From assembly GCF_004168585.1 (NCBI RefSeq), contig NZ_PGVH01000029.1, positions 139,095 through 203,094 of the forward strand: 64,000 nucleotides of DNA, written 5' to 3'. Position 1 is the first letter of the stretch; every line of letters starts with the position of its first letter. Position numbers and translations under genes: made by a program. The stretch is from Shewanella sp. OPT22. GTDB taxonomy: Bacteria > Pseudomonadota > Gammaproteobacteria > Enterobacterales > Shewanellaceae. The notes under the pieces were generated by a model, which worked only from the letters and a program-made list of their open reading frames with translations, had not been told where the DNA came from and made no database searches. Of the stretch, positions 29,040-37,940 are shown one piece after another.

Positions 29040-30554
29040 CTAACGTCTAAAAATATGAGTGAAGTAACCACATAACTTTCTCCTAAATTGGTTAGAGCTC
29101 AAAATAGAAGATGAAAGAATAATAAGTCCACCGGCCATGACATATAATAAATTATCTATCCGATCTGATGAATGATAAAAATGGGCGACATAACTCCAGC
29201 CAGTTCCAAGAATAATTGGTATAAAAATAATTTTAAGCACATCATTTAACAACCATTTAAGATGCAAATTAGGCACTAACTTATGATGTATATAAGCAAC
29301 CCATATAAATAGAAATAATCCATTCATTATAAGCCAAGCATAACCGCCTCCAACACCGCCAAAAAGGGTTGCTGCAAAAATAATGCTAGGAACTAAAATA
29401 ACAACTAAACCTATATTACCAATGAGGTGATAGCGTAAATTTCCTTTTGCGTATTGTAGATAATATGCAAAAGCTGCGATACACAAAAATAAGTTACCTG
29501 CCGCATACAGTCTTAATATTGGGGCGGCTTGCTCCGCTAAATGAGCAGAGCCAGTCCACGCAATTAGTAATGGTTTTGCCGTTGCGACTAATGTTATTGC
29601 AACGGAACCAGCGACAATTGCGACCATTTGTGTTGCTTGACGATAGATGCCTATCATCTCGTCATGCTTACCTTCAGCATTCAAACGTGCTATACGAGGC
29701 ATTATTGCACTACTAATTGGCCCACTAGTCATCATAATACCGTTAGCAACCAAGACGGCTAAAGTAAAATAGCCATAATTTTCTAATGATAAAATACCAG
29801 ACAAGACTAACTTATCAGTTTGTGTTACCAAGACCCACACTGACGCAGTAAAAGCAATTGTTAGCGAAAACTTCAACACTGGTTTTACAGGTTCAAATGA
29901 CCAACCAATATCTTTACTTAAAATTATTTTTTTTGGTAACAATCGGTGTGATTTTATCGCTAGGCCAATATTCTCTATTAATGCAATTATAAACTGATGG
30001 ATAAAGAACACTAACGGTGTAAAGCCGAAATACAACATACTTGCAAACACGCCTACAAAACGCAGAGTAGCAACAACGGCATTAAAGCCACTTAACCACA
30101 CTAATAGCTCAGATCCAGTGATAACACCACGATATAGACCAGTCATCCAGCGTAAGGCAACACTGATCGCCATAATTTGTACCGCAATGATCACATCGTT
30201 CACAGGTAATTCTTGTAGATTCAACCACTTAGTTGCAATTAACTCGGATAAGCAAAAAAGAGCTCCGCCGCCAACAACAGCCACAATAACAAAGATAACC
30301 GTTAATGCGCGATATAATTGCCTAAAAGCTAGAGCAGATACAGCACCACCTTTATAACGTGCTGTTTCTCGCCCTATAGTCGGAGTTAACCCTAAATCTA
30401 ACACTCCGAACCATGCTTGTAACATGGCAAAAAAACCCACTAATCCATATGCTTCACTACCCATATATTTAATATACATTGGCAGCAGTGCAACACCTAC
30501 AATAGTGACGTAAATCTGGCTAGCGTAATTTGCTATGATATTTTGTTTAAGCAC
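29040..30554 (-). CDS. wzx: Polysaccharide flippase Wzx
   Basis: A 504-residue integral membrane protein with about twelve to fourteen helices of the MATE/MOP polysaccharide-flippase type (N-terminus NIIANYASQIYVTIVGVALL; MYIKYMGSEAYGLVG). It would move undecaprenyl-linked repeat units across the inner membrane for polymerisation by Wzy. Overlaps the acetyltransferase stop by eight bases. Confidence 0.9.
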   Translation of the reverse strand: MLKQNIIANYASQIYVTIVGVALLPMYIKYMGSEAYGLVGFFAMLQAWFGVLDLGLTPTIGRETARYKGGAVSALAFRQLYRALTVIFVIVAVVGGGALFCLSELIATKWLNLQELPVNDVIIAVQIMAISVALRWMTGLYRGVITGSELLVWLSGFNAVVATLRFVGVFASMLYFGFTPLVFFIHQFIIALIENIGLAIKSHRLLPKKIILSKDIGWSFEPVKPVLKFSLTIAFTASVWVLVTQTDKLVLSGILSLENYGYFTLAVLVANGIMMTSGPISSAIMPRIARLNAEGKHDEMIGIYRQATQMVAIVAGSVAITLVATAKPLLIAWTGSAHLAEQAAPILRLYAAGNLFLCIAAFAYYLQYAKGNLRYHLIGNIGLVVILVPSIIFAATLFGGVGGGYAWLIMNGLFLFIWVAYIHHKLVPNLHLKWLLNDVLKIIFIPIILGTGWSYVAHFYHSSDRIDNLLYVMAGGLIILSSSILSSNQFRRKLCGYFTHIFRR

Positions 30555-31119
30555 CCTGACATTGCTCTTTATATTTAGCTTCGAGTATTAATAAGTCTTT
30601 TTTGCGTTCTCTTATTATTTTTACAGGATTACCTGCATAAACTGACCACTCTTTGCAATCAGTCTTAACAAGACTTAATGCTCCGATTGCGGTACCTTCA
30701 TTTATCTGAACACCAGGTAACACAACACAACCACAGCCGATAACGACATGTCGACCAACACACACGCCCTGATGAGTCACATTTGTATAACACGACGGAA
30801 TTGTAGGATTGGTCATGGCCTCACCAGAATAATCATCATTACTAGAATATATTGAAACTCTCGATGAAATGTTAGAAAAATCGGATAACGTTATCTTTCC
30901 AGCTCCTATCAATGAAGAAAACACTGCAACATGAACATTACAGCCTATATTAATTCCTCCATCACCAGCAGAAAGAACAACAAAATCATCAATTCGACTA
31001 TAATCACCAATTGATATTCTTCCATGCCCATATATACTGGCTTTTTTGGAAAGAAGAACATTATTTCCTATAGATTGAAAACCAAGCTGGCTTAACTCAT
31101 CTTGTGTATAGAAAGACAT
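30547..31119 (-). CDS. Acetyltransferase (VioB-like candidate)
   Basis: A 190-residue left-handed beta-helix acetyltransferase (IGDYSRIDDFVVLSAGD, VGRHVVIGCGCVVLPGV, VYAGNPVKII). It starts directly after the TAA of the aminotransferase gene, so the two act together. In the RmlA-RmlB-VioA-VioB pathway this enzyme N-acetylates dTDP-4-amino-4,6-dideoxyglucose to dTDP-Qui4NAc. This assignment is from gene order plus fold; WbbJ-like O-acetylation is the alternative. Confidence 0.7.
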   Translation of the reverse strand: MSFYTQDELSQLGFQSIGNNVLLSKKASIYGHGRISIGDYSRIDDFVVLSAGDGGINIGCNVHVAVFSSLIGAGKITLSDFSNISSRVSIYSSNDDYSGEAMTNPTIPSCYTNVTHQGVCVGRHVVIGCGCVVLPGVQINEGTAIGALSLVKTDCKEWSVYAGNPVKIIRERKKDLLILEAKYKEQCQGA

Positions 31120-32220
31120 TTATACTACACTACCCTTAGAAAGCTGCTTACGAATTAATAGTGTTACGCTCTCAACATCATCAATAGACATATAATAATG
31201 TAATGGTAAACATAAGACATTTTCCGCGAGACTTAAACTATGTTGCTCGGAAAAAACCTTTTTATCATTAAAAATAGACTGTAATGATGGTGTAAAATAC
31301 CTCCTGCATTGAACGCCATGCTCTTTCAATACACTTTCAATTAAGTTTCTTTGCTCTATATCTTGTAGTTTAATCGGCATATAAGCACCATTAAAGTTGG
31401 CCTGCTTGTGCCAAGCTGGCATTTCAACAATAAATTGCAAACCATCACGATAAGCATTAAATAGTTTTTTCCGATGAGCTATCACATTTTCAATGTCATC
31501 CAGTATTGTCAAACCTACTGCACATTGATACTCATTTAGTTTCGCATTTATACCTGCCTCAGTAATGGCTCCATTTGTTGTATCAATACCAAAATTAATC
31601 AATCGTTTCGCACGTTCAAAATCAGCTTTATGTTTAAAAACAATCGCCCCACCTTCAACAGTATGGAACACCTTAGTAGCATGAAAGCTTAACGTACTGG
31701 CATCGCCAAAATTCAGGACAGACTGATCCCCAACATTGACTCCAAAGGCGTGTGCAGCATCATAAATAATTTTAACATCATGCCTGTTTGCTACTTGGTC
31801 AAAAGCAACAACATTACAAGGATTCCCATAAACATGAGTTGCTACAATAGCATCAATATTAGAATCTAAACTAATTGCTAGCTCAGCCATTTCAGGACAT
31901 AAGTTGTAACTATCTTTATCTATATCACTGAATGATATTTCGATATTTTCCCATATTAAAGAGCTTGCTGTTGCGACAAAACTAAAAGGGGTGGTTAACG
32001 CATTAGTTATACCTAAAGCTTTATAAGCAACCTGCAAGGCTAACGTTCCATTTGATACGAGTAATAGATTACTGACACCTAAATATTCCTCTAAACGTTT
32101 TGTCAATTGTTGGTGTAATGGCCCAAAATTAGTATACCAACTACTATTGTTAACTTGTTCTAAATATTTAGTGAGGTTTTGTAAATTAGGTTTTACAGGT
32201 TGATTTAAATTGATAGCCAT
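31120..32220 (-). CDS. vioA: dTDP-4-amino-4,6-dideoxyhexose aminotransferase (VioA-like)
   Basis: A 366-residue DegT-family aminotransferase. It shows NNSSWYTNFGPLHQQL, SNGTLALQVAYKALG, TTPFSFVATASSLIW, HVYGNPCN, YDAAHAFGV and the PLP lysine in SFHATKVFHTVEGGAI. These match the VioA-type subgroup that aminates dTDP-4-keto-6-deoxyglucose at C4, rather than FdtB (C3). It follows rmlB and rmlA, which make its substrate, with only one base between the rmlA stop and this ATG. No FdtA isomerase gene is present, which also favours C4 amination. Confidence 0.78.
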   Translation of the reverse strand: MAINLNQPVKPNLQNLTKYLEQVNNSSWYTNFGPLHQQLTKRLEEYLGVSNLLLVSNGTLALQVAYKALGITNALTTPFSFVATASSLIWENIEISFSDIDKDSYNLCPEMAELAISLDSNIDAIVATHVYGNPCNVVAFDQVANRHDVKIIYDAAHAFGVNVGDQSVLNFGDASTLSFHATKVFHTVEGGAIVFKHKADFERAKRLINFGIDTTNGAITEAGINAKLNEYQCAVGLTILDDIENVIAHRKKLFNAYRDGLQFIVEMPAWHKQANFNGAYMPIKLQDIEQRNLIESVLKEHGVQCRRYFTPSLQSIFNDKKVFSEQHSLSLAENVLCLPLHYYMSIDDVESVTLLIRKQLSKGSVV

Positions 32221-32221
32221 A

Positions 32222-33085
32222 TTAATCCAATAAACTTATTAAATATTCACCATAACTGTTTTTCATCATACTATCCGCTATCTCCTTTATTTCTTGAGAT
32301 GTTAACCATCCATGATTAAATGCAATTTCTTCTAAGCATGCAATTTTAAACCCTTGACGATGTTCAATAGTTTGCACGAACTGGCCTGCTTCAAGTAACG
32401 ATTCATGCGTACCAGTATCTAGCCATGCAAAGCCTCGACCCAGCATTTCAACGCTTAATTCTCCACGCTCTAGATAATAATTATTGACACAAGTAATTTC
32501 TAATTCACCTCGTGTTGACGGTGTTATAGTCTTGGCAATTTCTACTACATTATTATCATAGAAATACAAGCCTGTAACTGCATAGTTTGATCTTGGTTTT
32601 ATAGGCTTCTCTTGAATCGAAAGAGCCTTCATATTTTCATCAAATTCGACTACACCAAATCGCTCAGGATCTTTTACTTGGTAACCAAAAACAGTTGCAC
32701 CTTTTTGTTTTTTTGCGGCATTAATTAGTTTTGGAGAAAAACCTTGCCCATAAAAAATATTATCACCTAAAACCAAGCAAACATTATCATCACCGATGAA
32801 TTCTTCACCAATAATAAATGCTTGTGCTAACCCATCTGGACTGGGTTGTATTTCATAGTAAAGATTAATCCCAAATTGCTTACCATCACCAAGAAGGCGT
32901 TGATAACCACCAATATCATCAGGTGTAGAAATAATGAGGATATCTCTGATTCCCGCCAGCATTAATACTGATATAGGATAAAAGATCATCGGTTTATCAT
33001 AGATTGGTAGTAGCTGTTTAGAAACACCCTTAGTAATTGGATAAAGCCTTGTCCCACTGCCACCAGCTAATACAATACCTTTCAT
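32222..33085 (-). CDS. rmlA: Glucose-1-phosphate thymidylyltransferase (copy 2)
   Basis: A 287-residue RmlA paralogue ([35 protein letters not shown]). It is clearly related to copy 1 at 5823-6689 but diverged at many positions, so the pair is not a recent duplication. It supplies dTDP-glucose to the amino-sugar branch encoded next to it. ATGA overlap with rmlB. Confidence 0.93.
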   Translation of the reverse strand: MKGIVLAGGSGTRLYPITKGVSKQLLPIYDKPMIFYPISVLMLAGIRDILIISTPDDIGGYQRLLGDGKQFGINLYYEIQPSPDGLAQAFIIGEEFIGDDNVCLVLGDNIFYGQGFSPKLINAAKKQKGATVFGYQVKDPERFGVVEFDENMKALSIQEKPIKPRSNYAVTGLYFYDNNVVEIAKTITPSTRGELEITCVNNYYLERGELSVEMLGRGFAWLDTGTHESLLEAGQFVQTIEHRQGFKIACLEEIAFNHGWLTSQEIKEIADSMMKNSYGEYLISLLD

Positions 33086-34182
33086 GATACACCTTCCATT
33101 GCTATTGATGATTCAACACCCAAACGTTCTCGCTGGTAACTGCCATCTTGAACATGCAGACACCATATTTGGTTACTCAAATACCACTCAACAGTCTTTT
33201 TAAGACCCGTTTCAAATGTTTCTTCTGGTGTCCATCCAAGTTCTCGCTGCATTTTACTTGAATCAATTGCATACCGCCTGTCGTGGCCAGGCCTATCAGT
33301 GACATAAGTTATTTGCTCTTTGTACTGAGTTTCTTTTGGTACTAACGAATCTAAAATTGCACAAATCGTCTGAACAACTTCTAAGTTTTGCTTTTCGTTA
33401 TGACCGCCAATGTTGTAGGTTTCTCCAACCACACCTTCTGTAACGACTTTATAAAGGGCTCTTGCGTGGTCTTCAACATATAGCCAATCGCGAATCTGGT
33501 CGCCTTTACCGTAAATAGGTAAAGGCTTTCCTTCCAATGCATTTAAAATTACTAATGGAATAAGCTTTTCAGGAAAGTGGTATGGACCATAATTATTTGA
33601 ACAGTTCGTTACTATCGTTGGTAGGCCATAGGTTCTTAACCAAGCACGCACAAGATGATCTGAACTTGCCTTAGATGCAGAGTAAGGGCTTGATGGTTCG
33701 TATGCTGTCATTTCTGTAAATAACGGTAACTCTTCTCCACTTTCGACTTCGTCAGGATGCGGTAAATCGCCATAAACTTCATCGGTTGATATGTGATGGA
33801 AACGAAATACTTTCTTAGCATCTTCTGACAATGTGTTCCAATATGCTCTTGTAGCTTCAAGAAGAGTATAAGTTCCCACGATATTAGTCTGGATAAAACC
33901 TGCAGGACCGGTGATTGAGCGATCAACATGTGACTCTGCAGCTAAATGCATAACAGCATCAGGCTTGCATTGTGCGAAAACTCTGTCTAATTCTGCGCGG
34001 TCACAAATATCAACTTGCTCGAAAACATAACGCTCACTTGACTCAACACTCACTAACGACTCGAGGTTACCAGCATAGGTTAATTTGTCGACATTGATAA
34101 CACTATCTCGTGTATTATTGATGATATGACGCACTACTGCAGAGCCAATAAAGCCTGCTCCCCCTGTGACAAGAATTTTCAC
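33082..34182 (-). CDS. rmlB: dTDP-glucose 4,6-dehydratase (copy 2)
   Basis: An SDR dehydratase of about 366 residues ([42 protein letters not shown]). I start it at the GTG at 34182 (VKILVTGG), which overlaps the wecC TAG stop by one base and has AAGGG nine bases upstream. A TTG two codons earlier (34188) leaves only three bases from that site. It has an insertion around [12 protein letters not shown] that copy 1 lacks. Confidence 0.92.
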   Translation of the reverse strand: MKILVTGGAGFIGSAVVRHIINNTRDSVINVDKLTYAGNLESLVSVESSERYVFEQVDICDRAELDRVFAQCKPDAVMHLAAESHVDRSITGPAGFIQTNIVGTYTLLEATRAYWNTLSEDAKKVFRFHHISTDEVYGDLPHPDEVESGEELPLFTEMTAYEPSSPYSASKASSDHLVRAWLRTYGLPTIVTNCSNNYGPYHFPEKLIPLVILNALEGKPLPIYGKGDQIRDWLYVEDHARALYKVVTEGVVGETYNIGGHNEKQNLEVVQTICAILDSLVPKETQYKEQITYVTDRPGHDRRYAIDSSKMQRELGWTPEETFETGLKKTVEWYLSNQIWCLHVQDGSYQRERLGVESSIAMEGVS

Positions 34183-35447
34183 TACCAAATACCCTTCGAA
34201 TCAATTAAAAGACCTTGTTGCGGTTGTGACTCTTTAAACTGCTTATGATCAACAAGCATAACTTGAATATTTGCATTAGAGAACGCAAATTCTGTCGTTA
34301 CGAGCTCAATATGACCAAGGGATAAAGGTAGCGTTTCGATATTCGGCTCTACTGCGACAACCGTACCTGAGTGCATTTCCGCAATTCGCTTTGTAATACT
34401 AAGTGCAGGGCTTTCTCTTAAATCGTCAATATCAGGTTTGAAAGCCAGTCCATAACAAGCAATAGTCACATCTTTAGCTGTCTTTGTCGGATTTGCTTGT
34501 AAGAAGTCAGCTATAGCTAGCTTGACTTTATCAATAACCCACTCAGGTTTAGCGTCATTTACTTTTCTTGCGGTATGAATCAACTGTGCTTGTTCAGGTG
34601 TTTTAGAAACAATAAACCATGGGTCTACGGCGATACAATGGCCGCCAACTCCGGGGCCGGGTTGCAATATATTGATACGAGGATGGCGGTTAGCTAATGA
34701 AATCAATTCCCAAACATTGATATCTAACTTATCACAAATAACTGACAGCTCGTTTGCAAATGCAATTTGAACGTCACGACAGCTATTTTCAGTCAATTTT
34801 GCCATTTCAGCAGTGCGTGCATTAGTAATTACACAATCACCTTGCACAAATGTTTTATACAGTTCAACAGAACGCTCAGAACAACGCGAAGACATGCCCC
34901 CGATAACACGGTCATTTTCTACTAACTCACGAACTACATGTCCTGGCAAAACACGTTCTGGACAATGTGCAACGTTTACATCTGCATTTTCTCCAGCCAC
35001 TTGAGGGAAAGTTAAATCAGTTCTCGCTTCTGCTAACCACGCAGCAACCTGCTCTGTCGCGCCTACTGGTGAAGTTGATTCTAAAATTACCAAATCGCCT
35101 TTTTTCAATACAGGAGCAATACCTTCACAAGCTGATTTAATATAGCTCAAATCAGGCTCAGGCACGTCTCCTTCATCACAAGGTAGAAAAGGTGTCGGAA
35201 CTGCAATCAAAAAAGCATCTGCAGGCTCAGGCTTTAAAACCGCTTTTAAATATCCTTCACTCACAGCTGCGTGCACAATCATGTCTAAATCAGGCTCTAC
35301 AATATGAATCTTGCCCTGATTGATCGTATCTACTGCATGTTGATTAACATCAACACCAATGACCTTCTTTTTACGTGATGCAAACATCGCTGCTGTCGGC
35401 AGACCGATATAACCTAAACCGATAACTGAAATAGTTTCAACAGACAT
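34182..35447 (-). CDS. wecC: UDP-N-acetyl-D-mannosamine dehydrogenase
   Basis: A 421-residue nucleotide-sugar dehydrogenase ([26 protein letters not shown], catalytic Cys in [13 protein letters not shown]). [10 protein letters not shown] is typical of WecC, which oxidises UDP-ManNAc to UDP-ManNAcA. It is paired with wecB immediately upstream, thirteen bases away, which makes UDP-ManNAc. Together they point to ManNAcA, or a derivative, in the polymer. Confidence 0.93.
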   Translation of the reverse strand: MSVETISVIGLGYIGLPTAAMFASRKKKVIGVDVNQHAVDTINQGKIHIVEPDLDMIVHAAVSEGYLKAVLKPEPADAFLIAVPTPFLPCDEGDVPEPDLSYIKSACEGIAPVLKKGDLVILESTSPVGATEQVAAWLAEARTDLTFPQVAGENADVNVAHCPERVLPGHVVRELVENDRVIGGMSSRCSERSVELYKTFVQGDCVITNARTAEMAKLTENSCRDVQIAFANELSVICDKLDINVWELISLANRHPRINILQPGPGVGGHCIAVDPWFIVSKTPEQAQLIHTARKVNDAKPEWVIDKVKLAIADFLQANPTKTAKDVTIACYGLAFKPDIDDLRESPALSITKRIAEMHSGTVVAVEPNIETLPLSLGHIELVTTEFAFSNANIQVMLVDHKQFKESQPQQGLLIDSKGIW

Positions 35448-35460
35448 TTAATTACTACCT

Positions 35461-36588
35461 TTAAATTGTTTCTAATACACTAAGAATTTTTTGACACGCA
35501 AAACCGTCGCCATAAGGATTATGAGCAAAACTCATCTTTTTATATGCTTCGTCGTTGGTCAATAAAACATTCAAGTTATCCACGATGACCTTTATATCTG
35601 TACCAACCAGTTTAACCGTTTCAGCTTCAACAGCCTCAGGTCGCTCTGTAGTATCACGCATAACTAAAACAGGCTTACCTAAAGATGGCGCTTCTTCTTG
35701 AATACCACCAGAATCTGTTAGAATGATGTTAGAACGCATCATTAAATAGATAAATGGCAGGTACTGTTGAGGCTCTATGAGATAAATATTCTCGATGTCC
35801 GCCAAGATGCGATTTACCGGTTCACGAACATTTGGGTTTAAGTGCATTGGGTATAAAATCTGCGAATCTGGATGCGCTTTTGCTGTAATAGCTAAAGCTT
35901 CGCAAATACGCTCGAACCCGCCGCCAAAGCTCTCACGTCGGTGACCGGTAACTAAAATCAACTTTTTATCTTCATCTAAGAATGGAAACTGAGATGCAAG
36001 CGTTCGCTTTAAGTCTTCATCACTTTCAATTTTATCTTTAACCATTAAAAGTGCATCGATGACGGTATTACCTGTAACAGTGATATCGTCAGGGTTAAAG
36101 TTTTCTTTTAACAAATTATGCTTAGATGTTTCAGTAGGAGCAAAGTGGAACTTAGTTAAGGCACCAGTTAAGCGGCGATTGCCTTCTTCAGGCCAAGGCG
36201 AATATATATTACCCGTACGAAGTCCAGCTTCTACGTGACCAACAGGGATCTGCTCGTAATAAGCAGTAAGACTTGCAGCAAATGTGGTAGCAGTATCACC
36301 GTGTACAAGTACAACATCTGGTCTAAAATCTTCCAGTACAGGTTTCAGTTCCTGAATGATCTTAGCCGTTACATCATTTAATGTCTGACCCGCTTTCATC
36401 AAATTCAGATCGTAATCTGGCGTGATCTCAAACAGCTCAAGAACTTGATCAAGCATTTCACGGTGCTGAGCAGTCACACAGCATTTTGCTTCAAAGCGCT
36501 CATCCGATGCTAAAGCATGAACTAATGGAGCCATTTTGATAGCTTCCGGTCTGGTACCAAATACCGTAAGTACTTTCTTTTTTGTCAT
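35461..36588 (-). CDS. wecB: UDP-GlcNAc 2-epimerase (non-hydrolysing)
   Basis: A 375-residue GT-B-fold epimerase. It begins [20 protein letters not shown] and contains [21 protein letters not shown] and [20 protein letters not shown]. It interconverts UDP-GlcNAc and UDP-ManNAc. A 232-base gap upstream (36589-36820) separates it from wzz and may hold a secondary promoter, though none is clear by eye. Confidence 0.95.
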   Translation of the reverse strand: MTKKKVLTVFGTRPEAIKMAPLVHALASDERFEAKCCVTAQHREMLDQVLELFEITPDYDLNLMKAGQTLNDVTAKIIQELKPVLEDFRPDVVLVHGDTATTFAASLTAYYEQIPVGHVEAGLRTGNIYSPWPEEGNRRLTGALTKFHFAPTETSKHNLLKENFNPDDITVTGNTVIDALLMVKDKIESDEDLKRTLASQFPFLDEDKKLILVTGHRRESFGGGFERICEALAITAKAHPDSQILYPMHLNPNVREPVNRILADIENIYLIEPQQYLPFIYLMMRSNIILTDSGGIQEEAPSLGKPVLVMRDTTERPEAVEAETVKLVGTDIKVIVDNLNVLLTNDEAYKKMSFAHNPYGDGFACQKILSVLETI

Positions 36589-36820
36589 TAGATCCGACCT
36601 GATTTGAGTTTTTCCACTGATTGAGGAATTGCATGCTCACAATTTCTAATCTCAGCCTGCAGAACCAGACTGAGACACTTTTAATCCATTTTGAGACAGT
36701 CGCTCTTATTTCTAAGTAAGCGCTATCCCTTGTAAGCCTTAGGTTTCGTTGTTTTTTTGCTTTTTATCTTAAAACAGTCCCAATAGGCACCCAAAAAATG
36801 AGATTCGTTTTCTTTGAGTC

Positions 36821-37771
36821 TCAACTTTCTTTTCTAACAAAATGTCGAATCAAAACTAGCATTACGCCTAACATTCCGCCAAGCATTGTTCCTAGTACAC
36901 AAATCAGAGCTCTTTTAGGCTTTGCTTTCTCTTCTGGAACTAGTGCAGGATCAATGGTTTTAAAAACATATTCATCTCGAACTTTCGAGAACATAATTGT
37001 CTTTGTTTGTTCTTCTACTAGACTAAACAGCATTGTTCGGATATCAGAAACCCTTGTTTGCTTTAATTCGTTTTCTAAGAATTGTATGCTTTTATGTGCC
37101 TCAGAAACGTCACGGATTTTCATTTCAGTATTGATATCAGCAACTAACCATTTTACCCAATTTTGAGCGATGTATGGAGATTGGTGCTCAATTGAAATGG
37201 TTACCATTCCTGTTTCTTTGTCAGTACCAATATTTAGAATTTTTGCAAATTCTTTATAAGCTTCTTGCATTGAAGGTTTAGGGTGCTTTGGTAGATTAAC
37301 TTCACGAACCCATTTTTGACTGGTTGAATTGTATAGTTTCGGGTCATAACTAATGGAATTGTCATTTCGATTCCATTCTTCAACCGCCATTAAATCAGGC
37401 AGAATGTTGTGCTTTTGAATAAAGCTACTGGTAAATTCACGTGATTTTAGTATTTGGATTGCTAATTGGCTCTTATCACCACTTGCTCCACCACCAAGAT
37501 TAATGCCAGCTAAACTTGCAAGACCACCGAATTGACCTGCTAGAGCTGAAAGTCCCCCACCTTGTTTTTCTGTCACTGGTGATAGTAATGCTTCTGATTT
37601 GTAGATGTTTGGTTGCATTAACGCAAATATAACAGAGCCTATAGCGAATACCGTTGTGATTGCGGTTATCAGCCATTTTCCTTGCCAAATAGCAGAAAAG
37701 AGTTCTTTCAAGTCTATTTCATCGTCAGCTACGAAGTTTTGTGGGAGCTGTGTGTTTGTTTTGTTTTCCAT
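36821..37771 (-). CDS. wzz: Wzz-type chain-length determinant
   Basis: A 316-residue polysaccharide co-polymerase. It has two membrane helices (about residues 33-52 and 287-309) bracketing a periplasmic coiled-coil-rich domain. The Wzz signature IDLKELFSAIWQGKW is at the N-terminus and a Pro-rich DPALVPEEKAKPKRA precedes the second helix. A glycine/alanine-rich loop (KQGGGLSALAGQFGG) is present. No tyrosine-kinase domain, so it resembles O-antigen Wzz rather than Wzc. It sets the chain length made by Wzy. Confidence 0.88.
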   Translation of the reverse strand: MENKTNTQLPQNFVADDEIDLKELFSAIWQGKWLITAITTVFAIGSVIFALMQPNIYKSEALLSPVTEKQGGGLSALAGQFGGLASLAGINLGGGASGDKSQLAIQILKSREFTSSFIQKHNILPDLMAVEEWNRNDNSISYDPKLYNSTSQKWVREVNLPKHPKPSMQEAYKEFAKILNIGTDKETGMVTISIEHQSPYIAQNWVKWLVADINTEMKIRDVSEAHKSIQFLENELKQTRVSDIRTMLFSLVEEQTKTIMFSKVRDEYVFKTIDPALVPEEKAKPKRALICVLGTMLGGMLGVMLVLIRHFVRKES

Positions 37772-37830
37772 ATTTTCTTTTTTAAGTCGGTTGTCTGACG
37801 GTTAAAAGATTCAGAGATGTTTCTCTATAA

Positions 37831-37908
37831 AGCCACTGGACACCTGATTTCTTGGGTATGACGGCATTTGCTTAAAGTCGCTGGGTGCCCGTTTTCACGG
37901 GCATGACA
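37831..37908. repeat. REP-like repeats (two units, inverted orientation)
   Basis: Two units of the same family as at 10959-11070 and 12146-12475, on the opposite strand: CCACTGGACACCTGATTTCT and GTCGCTGGGTGCCCGTTTTC with palindromic GCCCGTTTTCACGGGC. They lie between the SLBB gene stop and the wzz start. Confidence 0.75.
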
Positions 37909-37940
37909 CAATAGTACAAATTCAAATTTGACGGCTAAGT

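Noticed and set aside
31120-32220. FdtB (3-aminotransferase) assignment for the DegT protein
   Set aside because: No FdtA-type isomerase gene is present and conserved stretches fit the VioA-type C4 aminotransferases better.
36589-36820. Second ops or strong promoter between wzz and wecB
   Set aside because: No GGCGGTAG and no convincing -35/-10 pair could be seen; only a weak hairpin near the wzz stop.
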